Source of the DNA: a virus
Strand: one strand, 5' to 3'
Virus record (IMG/VR): IMGVR_UViG_3300013285_000070
Span: 1-25,435 of that record
DNA length: 25,435 bases
Program-made: the position numbers and the translations under genes
Part shown: positions 22,701 through 25,435 of the stretch, in pieces
Layout: each line of letters opens with the position of its first letter
How positions within the stretch are numbered: position 1 is the first letter of the stretch
Notes under the pieces: generated by a model
Database searches by the model: none
What the model was told of the DNA's origin: nothing
What the model saw: only the letters and a program-made list of their open reading frames with translations

Positions 22701-25435
22701 TACCGCCACCTGTGATGTAGATTACTTCTCCAGCCGGCCATCCGTTGGCGGTGGAAGTCAACATCATTCCAATGCCAATACTTCCGGTTGGGTTGCCAGT
22801 TATGACTAGGGTGGTTCCTGAAATATAACCTGGAAATGTTGAAGAATTAATACTAGAGATGCTAGTGCCTGGGAGTACTCCATTGGCAATCACAGCCTGC
22901 CCCACAGCAATAGGAGAGCCCACTGGGTTTTGTGCAGATAACACAGTTACGGCTTGATTGCCAGCACCTGTTGTTTGTATAAATCCAGTAAAGCTGGCCA
23001 AATAGTCAGTTGGGTATGCCACTGGCAGTACCAAAGATCCAGTCAGAGTCCCAACTGTGACACTGCTAGGATTACCGGCAAGCGTGACTGGGGCAGGAAT
23101 ACCTTGCGATCCAATGATCTTTATAAATGTAGAAATATTGTCGTGCAGTGATTTTGCATTGGCTGCACCACCTGCGTAAGTTTCGTTGGTGTATTGTTTG
23201 ACACTTTGTTGATATAACACACCTGGTTTGCCGGTCACAGTGCCTGCTTGAGTTTGTGCCCCAGTTGTGGCATTGATATAGCTCACACTGTTGTATGTGC
23301 CCGCAATGACCACATAGGTGCCGTTGTAACCACTTGGGCTGACACCTGCCACAGTGATATACTGTCCTGGAAAAAATGGACTGGCATTTGAACTGGCCAG
23401 TGTTATGGTGACTATACCATTAGTTGCAGCAATACTGCTGGTGGCTTTTGCACTGAGAGCAGTTGCTGCGCCAATCAGTCTGTTACTGATAATGGCTTGT
23501 ACTAGATTATCCAGGTAACTGAATACAGTGGTCCAGAAACTGGAAGTATCTGAATGCAAGTAGTAGCGCAAGCCATATGACACAGTCTGACTATTGCCAT
23601 TATACATCACATCATAGATCAAACTCAATACAATATACTTGATGTCCTGCTCGCTGGTCACAAAATTGTAACTGGTGTTGGGGTAGTTACTGGTGATAAA
23701 TGCAACAAGCTCTGATTGAATAAATCCAATATTATTATACAACAGATTGGCTGCACTGGCCTGACCTATGCTAGTGATTGCTTGACTTGGAAACAGTGGC
23801 GTAGGAAGTAAATTGGTTTGAACAATGTTGCTGATAAGAGTAGCAAGGGACACCAACCTATTTGTCACAGTGGCACTGTTAACTCCGGTATTGCCCAGCA
23901 TGTTGATGATGACATTGTTCTTGGCCACGGTGCCCGGAGTTATCAAATCAATAGCAACTGCACTATTAAAAGTAACACTACCGGTAGTACAGGCCGTGAC
24001 CTGTTGCACACCATTATAATCTGTAGGAGTGAATCCCTGTACCAAAATATAACTGCCAACAGGGAATAGTATGCTGGTTTGTGTATTAAACGCAATGGTA
24101 ACACTAACACCGTTGTATAACAATCCATTTGAGTCAACTATGTTGCTGTCCAACAAATCTACCAGTTCTGGAATGCTAATTCCTGTATTGGCAAATCCGT
24201 AACCCAAAGCCAGCTGAATACTTTGATAATTAGATCCAAGTATCAAGTCGTATCCTATTGCATCGACCAGTTGCCCAATAAACGCCTCTAATGGCACAGT
24301 GTTGTAGGCAAAATCTATCAGTTGAGTCTTGGCATAGTTAATGCCGTCAATAATCTGACTCAGCTGATTATCAATGATATCAGTATTGGTTGAATCAAAC
24401 AAGAAACTTGCTTCAGCAGTGACATTGTACGTGGTCAGGCTGGATCCATCCAGACTGCTCAGTGCCAAGTCATTGCCAACAGCAGTGATAATATTCTTGA
24501 TAATATTGGTATATCGTACCTTGTCATAGGTAAATGTGTTTACATATTTTTTGTTAAGATATGCAATAGTTTCGTATTGAATAAATGTTTTGTTGGCTTC
24601 CAACAAGTCTGCCGCATCGTTGAATGTTTGACTGGCACTGTTGCCTCCGCTCAGTATAACTTTGTAAATTGCGGATTTGGTCTGCGATCCAGTTGCTAGG
24701 TTAGTCCAGGTAATGGTTTGACGATATGGTCCAGGCTCAGTGGAAGACAGGCTGATCAAGTTGTCAGCTTGCAGTGCGGCTGCACCTATGGTACGATATG
24801 CATATTGCCAAGCACGGCCTTCACGACCTGGAGGTGTTTTGCTCTGTAAGTCATCACCTTTGGTGGTAACATACAAATTAACACCGCTGTAGTAAGTGCT
24901 GTTGTCCACATAAAACTTGGTGGCTGCTTGTAGATCATCGCTGCCGTTTGGGGTTCCTTGTCCTGCCATAGGGCTTGGATGATCACTCAGCGTCAGCGCA
25001 CCTGTCATGGAATCTCCACCACGGTACACAGTGTCTTTGCGTTGCATTGCTTCAGTGGCAATGTAGTTACCAGTCAGTTTTGGATCATACAACGGATCTG
25101 TGATTGGTGGTAGTGCTGGCTGAGCACGAACACTCAATGCTCCCACAATGGCTCCATTTAGGGTTTGAATATAATGACTGTCTGCATAGCCTTTGCTGAT
25201 AACCAATCCATCAATGGTGGTCGGTGTGGACGGATTTAAGGAGTTGAATGCGTCTACCAACAGTTGACTTGGAGCAGGTACATTGCCCATAGTAAATGCG
25301 TTTCTAGCATTGATACTGGCAGCCAGGACTGGATTTTTATCGCCGATCAAGCCTGCTGTGGTACTTTGAATAATCAAATCGTTGTTGCTGCTTGTGTCAA
25401 TTTTGATACCGCCAGCGCCAATAACATTTCGTGCA
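10735..25435 (-). CDS. Giant modular virion (tail-associated) protein, 5' end missing, at least 4,899 aa
   Basis: The frame is open from the right window edge to the TAA at 10735, so the true start lies outside; a TTG near 25377 is not a credible start because coding continues upstream with typical phage sequence. Blocks match, from memory, large structural proteins of T4-like cyanophages: YVTTKGDDLQSKTPPGREGR (about 24830-24880), YEDYPIKIPANVTISGDDFR and SQSPWRNTFFYRD (20850-20990), GHGGFMMVLDPTGQIKTKSP (20350-20430), NDLGYGILCTNAGL (18380-18430), RVFHVSTDQNGIFRVGRFF (13594-13650) and a C-terminal DLAEWYTSDEEYEPGTVLVF domain. Between them are helical repeats and Ser/Thr/Gly/Asn-rich beta repeats. 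It is very poor in Cys and has no catalytic site I can name. It is probably a long tail-fibre, baseplate or whisker-like component. It is encoded just before the 315-aa protein and the peptidase. Confidence 0.9.
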   Translation of the reverse strand, partial: ARNVIGAGGIKIDTSSNNDLIIQSTTAGLIGDKNPVLAASINARNAFTMGNVPAPSQLLVDAFNSLNPSTPTTIDGLVISKGYADSHYIQTLNGAIVGALSVRAQPALPPITDPLYDPKLTGNYIATEAMQRKDTVYRGGDSMTGALTLSDHPSPMAGQGTPNGSDDLQAATKFYVDNSTYYSGVNLYVTTKGDDLQSKTPPGREGRAWQYAYRTIGAAALQADNLISLSSTEPGPYRQTITWTNLATGSQTKSAIYKVILSGGNSASQTFNDAADLLEANKTFIQYETIAYLNKKYVNTFTYDKVRYTNIIKNIITAVGNDLALSSLDGSSLTTYNVTAEASFLFDSTNTDIIDNQLSQIIDGINYAKTQLIDFAYNTVPLEAFIGQLVDAIGYDLILGSNYQSIQLALGYGFANTGISIPELVDLLDSNIVDSNGLLYNGVSVTIAFNTQTSILFPVGSYILVQGFTPTDYNGVQQVTACTTGSVTFNSAVAIDLITPGTVAKNNVIINMLGNTGVNSATVTNRLVSLATLISNIVQTNLLPTPLFPSQAITSIGQASAANLLYNNIGFIQSELVAFITSNYPNTSYNFVTSEQDIKYIVLSLIYDVMYNGNSQTVSYGLRYYLHSDTSSFWTTVFSYLDNLVQAIISNRLIGAATALSAKATSSIAATNGIVTITLASSNASPFFPGQYITVAGVSPSGYNGTYVVIAGTYNSVSYINATTGAQTQAGTVTGKPGVLYQQSVKQYTNETYAGGAANAKSLHDNISTFIKIIGSQGIPAPVTLAGNPSSVTVGTLTGSLVLPVAYPTDYLASFTGFIQTTGAGNQAVTVLSAQNPVGSPIAVGQAVIANGVLPGTSISSINSSTFPGYISGTTLVITGNPTGSIGIGMMLTSTANGWPAGEVIYITGGGTNTWSVNSNYTLGTQPSPIVITGVSYNINVTQTISARAMTTVDTLRTARLGFEAINNTNTTNGLQYIATQFINTNFPVINNNNSQNTAIILNTIGTLFGVITSLLQNGIATRPAITFNTPTNITPGYTDYLHAQQAIVANSTFITTETLAWMKINAPTIGYISTPALDAFTKLSLRYLLEAVGYDLTYSSNYAVVKAAAKLWVNGVSQLAGLNQPGQAYYQGIIHAQSIISAVIVSTEAARYAPVLNTDNVTQQVSNAWANTQNSGPGVAITALFTVLKDIIANNTAGLYTTSAVMPRTLTVPSLSLVETSLSGTKDTIDSQNASITSGTLTYLDQTYKGGFNYNEATYLRDLGLIIDAEVIDILTGGNYQSVNAGKSYYKNTSARGIAIGSQLVQTLDGITFARDLALQVLRQITASRYQQAYRQQTNSTLGKTYDATGAISTFTTNYNIITSIIRGGFGNAPTALYGSGIYTIRFDNGSLSGNAGNGYVDQGGNVSVGKQSQIHIIPGKILVGNQSGAAAQIVSYQSGHDLGTTYDQVTVRLVQPGFFLEGETIDFGETVSNLNITIFVETGIYYEDYPIKIPANVTISGDDFRRTIIRPLDRISQSPWRNTFFYRDSIIDALQVGLIDFAVDYSVAAGTTATINGINSVIVITLGNNIQALQSWVGYVFMDASSETGTAGKAVILSVSGNIMNAEVIYPFGAIKTYNIGEWHLYNTINYGRHYLTNPSDKDSVPKNNKEIDVFLVNDAVRIKLMTGQGHGGFMMVLDPTGQIKTKSPYCQESASFSGSLGTGRRFAGGQFIDGFTGRLSGTITNISNGGKTLTVTGAVNSGLDLRAPQVPCAFYVAGNRYQINDVVSWVQNTDINGLVTGGTAVLTIDNSTPFLLTGIYNSASSMFSNLLCYLIINSGQDMATSVSATMTGASIVGNVLTVGGVSAGVIYVGMYLSGTGVVQGTYITANLTGTSTSASTWSVSYGYAVSTGSQTITGILYSNYKTVIGGLTYLQPQNFLSSLGQLAVQQGIQEAQLLIRGIGLSTADTFAVNNNLSTIASIITNGAISAPVLAFPGIMSASTVSQKAANIIQNNRQFIQAEMAAWIGATYPTQQIPGYNSLVTQQDAGYLTDAITYDIMYGGNSSIFDKTLSYYYTKSSASALYFTGHITGTTLYVDSDKTPADGVIKPGQIVSGAGVTPGTTVVSGSGTTWVINYAQTVTSGTTIYLGTSSYALSSAATYAAAYKRMAYVMQQLITNTAVTVNSGNQYVQVTSLPSAGEAVFTGYITGNTLTVVSLTSGVIGANQVVIGTGIAANTYITSGAGSSWAVSGSAQTAGSSGSPIGISSTSVGYIIGNGTTGLTDFLSGYVASPTTYTIPPRVAPAISNADYTTLIARIPTIQTTTLSVLNSGANLVINIEMGGNKSMLANDYTLVNDLGYGILCTNAGLTEQVSTFTYYCYTAYWSLNGAQIRSVAGSNANGQYGLRATGYDVTELPNQVNLSHDMVYNAHVYKQGAYINTMVKGGLNIYITNYQDIIAPENTSELEIDHTAVGGGIVRYEVSTVSHTDVTVNNVNVLNLTLSTAGTDSTSTTGLAYPLYDGQIVSIRVLQNFKFENINNVKPVRPSTALQFINNLGDIYRIIAYNLIESTGEPFGTTSGTAILGVDSSFNFYKLAVDPSTILNADLAGATTATVLYGGVGNALYSYTLTVNNVVGTLASGQVVGGIGFAGQTIVSVSGPASVTVNTVPYTGVYTVTLNAYPTIAPVGPIYFNTKTQGSKAGDSKIAITTIANAAIINQLNKGIWIFAWLGRTHRIIGYTSPTSISQGSYAVSGPINSTIVASSGTTLILTGVIGTITKGQIVTSATAGLFNGTQYVATDPIISILNTTITAQITLTNPPTSTPTAGATITFGASANGYLTIDSNAIYNNSATGTGVSSMQYVSQTSLTNNAGIAVGKIVTFNIPYNASATGLNVPNLPPVDSVLNISGSSNTKYNGQQQVVGVTNSSTIYVNSIVGLSAGMALATSTADAVVPSGTIIQSVNAASSSIVVSPACWIPAGSNLSAQTPATLLSISPYLSVGSGYKIGSNPTVIFSMPINPLTGLAYASPNRQAKAVASVNNDAAGSVNITIIDPGFGYSTIPTITLSGGDGALIDYITKTAIVLVPTLTTTPTYPTTGQSGVINTSMQVLYTTDPSTNGTISATTNGAVAMATSSINGSGLLTVGTFSSGTILPGMILTGPGVAQNLTLAILGISFTSSSVTFTVPALIQTPFASGQLIQVSGVTPTGYNGTYLLTSTASTTFTNTAGFISGSLLSLTGTTTGSVSVGSVVSSANISSGTYITAINTATITGTLGSTSLPGTVTITNNTGSFSLGTSATVALVIGQQITISGTVSNTNTTLTNVYGTSAAGAYQTTSTALFANQPVIVTGTASNVTYGGTFSLATGGAFTLNVAATITLVIGQSITLSGTFGSGSITGYTTPTTYFIIATNGSTTFTLSASLGGGNVTSTASTGNLTGVTMVFNAGVISGYVSGNTYYIGTTNGTTTFSLLSSYGGSAIVNTQGHTTGLTFVAQAPSISGYVAGTPYYIIATNGTTTFQLSATSGGTAITTSVGVITGLAYAQLTNLLSISLVTGTVTIGMVITGTGVTAGTYITGYGTGTGSTGNYTLNQFATGAPVLGTTYTVNNNQSAASASISGTLTTVTYPNTTNSNSGFVISAGTLTSTTYTYITSNVTGGSAPSSTWQTATNQIGFTPAVSSTTITGTANLLTVSTVTNLQAGNQLTFSGNVTLGGLDQTKTYYITAVVGSTLAISATPNGAPQAVTSQAVTSGQTMNFSSPSFIQGVTVGIKGTPVVTPVTALGITTYSVAFTITTGLSVVNGAYFTVAGNTNTLYNGSYPTSTATGTVAANGTLTLIYQYNPNGNSTTWGAGTACTITANTASGTSSTIGIARGFSTAGATTLRAGYPAGTQAQITVRISTTRATGHDFLDIGTGGFDTTNYPNQIYGNPTKAANSSFAVVEEGVGRVFHVSTDQNGIFRVGRFFTVDQGTGTVTFAASIALSNLDGLGFKRGVVVSEFSTDLTMNENAPDIVPVQSAIRGYIDLRLGLDASSNPVSAANIIGPGFLPLNGGLAMKNALNMGNNFIQNLYMPGFVTNDTNAANKGYVDFVGSGGNSLFKLKDTAFQGTATWVSLSSVTLTVTTVNGAILKGMAPTSAIAGYFTGQTITNIAVSGANTIITLNGAPPGGIAPTIITFSNLSGGDSIVYDPTSSTWKNAALPTGDVNISYTPTVNAGGLLTTSIQSNKIVNAMVNASAAIAQSKLAMQAATAALGTAPATLVQSNLGIATFNSNAFSVTNGWVDFVTSNSATTGVLFAKIQQMTAGTVLANLSGSAASPTEYTASQVLSAGGGVASANFTGAGVFTQTGQGTGYSITPVTTAHATSAIIKSDASGVIDVVGVKINGYSVVSLNADGVTLQFNTPASAGPSPVYFLTAAGTTTSNAVSTFTGTVDLASTSGTLLTRTIKTNATDNTVTGQVQGDWSVLSGSVWNVVNGTLKTNTLTAVSSTSVAPATITGYWKLKASGDVLDTSVGTLYTRTLDSGVGSGTISGSWALGAGVVFDSTGGSIKQTKLTTSASGTSGTVTGNWSVDPGSYFVATSVQSQTTSATTANSTANSANTLVLRNSSGNFFAGYVNANLGFSGLLLSSYTITATYNATGSSGTTFNFTGATGTIVAGMAVNGVGFIAGQTVQTVNSATSITLSAAPNSTPSGVITFNFIVVNSGGATAGSATFNGVAASVTSQTTSATTPNAVARTASTLLLRDGSGGGEVATLYASAIVAGTSGGSNTGSTTGTIQGTWTLTGTGSQMQATYSDLAEWYTSDEEYEPGTVLVFGGDAETTTTTHINDTRCAGVVTTDPAYTMNHNLVGTKVCIALVGRVPCKVVGRVRKGDMLTTSATPGYAVRASTPTLGAIIGKALEDKDSGEAGVIEIAVGRA
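10738..11112 (-). other. C-terminal DLAEWY domain of the giant protein
   Basis: About 125 residues starting at YSDLAEWYTSDEEYEPGTVL and including H-x-N-D-T-R-x-A-G-V-V-T-T-D-P-A-Y and GRVPCKVVGRVRKGDMLTTS, ending GVIEIAVGRA. This domain closes many cyanophage structural proteins. Its D-x-A-E start and G-V-V/I-S-x-x-P pattern resemble the C-terminal chaperone/autocleavage domains (Peptidase_G2-like) of some phage appendages, but I cannot confirm the relation or self-cleavage. Confidence 0.6.
11212..11744 (-). repeat. Duplicated ~37-residue SQTTSATT module in the giant protein
   Basis: Two copies begin SQTTSATTANSTANSANTLV (11631-11744) and SQTTSATTPNAVARTASTLL (11212-11328), each continuing L-R-x-x-S-G. 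They flank one copy of the glycine-rich G-x-I-x-x-G-M-x-V-x-G-x-G repeat. Similar modules ending in L-x-R-D-x-S-G-x-F are frequent before the C-terminal domain in T4-like phage fibres. Confidence 0.75.
11752..12183 (-). repeat. Four tandem ~35-residue beta repeats near the giant protein's C-terminus
   Basis: The unit reads G-T-L-x-T-x-T-L, a Ser/Thr/Gly stretch, then T-x-x-G-x-W-x-L/V-x-x-G-x-x-x. Copies begin GTLLTRTIKT, GTLKTNTLTA, GTLYTRTLDS and GSIKQTKLTT, and their second halves include GQVQGDWSVLSGS, ATITGYWKLKASG, GTISGSWALGAG and GTVTGNWSVDPGS. A lone fifth half-unit (GTIQGTWTLTGTGSQ) precedes the C-terminal domain. The regular period suggests a beta-helix or triple-stranded shaft. 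Confidence 0.8.
14880..15310 (-). repeat. Three tandem ~50-residue beta repeats in the giant protein
   Basis: Copies share I-x-G-Y-x-x-x-x-x-Y-x-I-x-x-T-N-G-x-T-T-F-x-L-x-x-x-x-G-G-x-x-I/V: SGYVAGTPYYIIATNGTTTF near 14935-14997, SGYVSGNTYYIGTTNGTTTF near 15085-15147 and TGYTTPTTYFIIATNGSTTF near 15240-15303. The period is close to 150 nt, and the DNA itself is similar between copies, which suggests fairly recent duplication. A weaker relative (KTYYITAVVGSTLAISATPN) lies near 14300-14350. Confidence 0.8.
18715..19240 (-). repeat. Adjacent copies of the G-x-I-x-x-G-x-x-x-x-G-x-G beta repeat
   Basis: Two neighbouring ~60-residue units share F-T-G-x-I-T-G-x-T-L-x-V, x-x-G-V-I-x-x-x-Q-x-V-x-G-x-G, then T-Y/V-x-x-S-G-x-G-x-x-W-x-x: FTGHITGTTLYVDSDK (19045-19240) and FTGYITGNTLTVVSLTSGVI (18715-18890). 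Further copies occur at about 19740-19945, 15990-16090, 14715-14850 and 11400-11560, and one in the separate 277-aa protein. This is the giant protein's most used building block. Confidence 0.75.
19228..24608 (-). repeat. Interspersed helical repeat units in the giant protein (about six)
   Basis: A unit of the form F-I-x-x-E-x-x-A-x-I, then Y-x-x-D-x-x-Y-L-x-x-A-I-x-Y-D-x-x-x-G-x-N-x-x-S, then a tyrosine-rich end, occurs at about 24435-24608, 24185-24300, 23530-23745, 22090-22300, 21541-21670 and 19228-19463. The clearest pair is DIKYIVLSLIYDVMYNGNSQ and DAGYLTDAITYDIMYGGNSS. The units are spread among beta repeats rather than tandem. They are predicted helical and may form hinges or bundle points along the fibre. 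Confidence 0.72.

Noticed and set aside
10738-25377. Many plus-strand and alternate-frame open frames of 60-150 codons within the giant gene
   Set aside because: They arise from the repetitive, stop-poor coding strand; none has a ribosome-binding site together with a plausible protein composition.
25375-25377. TTG as the giant protein's start codon
   Set aside because: The frame remains open upstream to the window edge with coding-like sequence (GAGGIKIDTSSNND) and no ribosome-binding site, so the start is outside.

Overview
The window looks like part of a T4-like (marine/cyanophage-type) myovirus genome. Three things point there. First, it has a T4 gp44-type clamp-loader ATPase, a PhoH-like ATPase and a GroES-like co-chaperonin, a combination common in T4-related phages from aquatic habitats. 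Second, its virion-protein cassette carries sequence blocks I recognise from large structural proteins of T4-like cyanophages. Third, it has T4-like late promoter octamers (GATAAATA twice, GCTAAATA once) ahead of structural or unknown genes, while the replication gene 44 has a near-perfect sigma70 promoter. No tRNA, rRNA, integrase, transposase or CRISPR array was seen. The host cannot be read from this sequence.

Layout, from the right end leftwards (nearly everything is on the minus strand). (1) 25435-10735: one open frame of at least 4,899 residues encodes a giant modular virion protein; its 5' end lies outside the window. (2) 10735-4940: five further genes, packed with 1-4 nt overlaps or 1-2 nt gaps apart from one 26-nt gap. 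They are a 315-aa protein, a papain-family cysteine peptidase, a 188-aa protein, an 864-aa Ig-like-repeat protein and a 277-aa protein. The 188-, 277- and 315-aa proteins begin with a similar short module. (3) 4940-3577: a block of small genes, namely a 76-aa protein, a 169-aa stand-alone fragment resembling DNA polymerase III alpha, a 61-aa protein and a GroES-like co-chaperonin. The block ends in a hairpin terminator. (4) 3550-2342: a sigma70 promoter, embedded in that terminator hairpin, drives an 81-aa probable membrane protein and clamp-loader gene 44. (5) 1570-2289: phoH, the only plus-strand gene, faces gene 44 across a shared bidirectional terminator. (6) 1441-1: a T4-like late promoter heads a 195-aa protein with a Pro/Ala/Gly-rich tail, a 243-aa protein and the first codons of what may be a GH19-type endolysin.

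Inferred organisation: regions 1, 2 and 6 are late virion or lysis genes, regions 4 and 5 are early/middle replication or host-takeover genes, and region 3 mixes assembly (co-chaperonin) with unexplained small proteins. The most distinctive features are the papain-like peptidase inside a structural cassette, the polymerase fragment ending just before the catalytic aspartates, the giant repeat-built protein, and the overlapping terminator/promoter.
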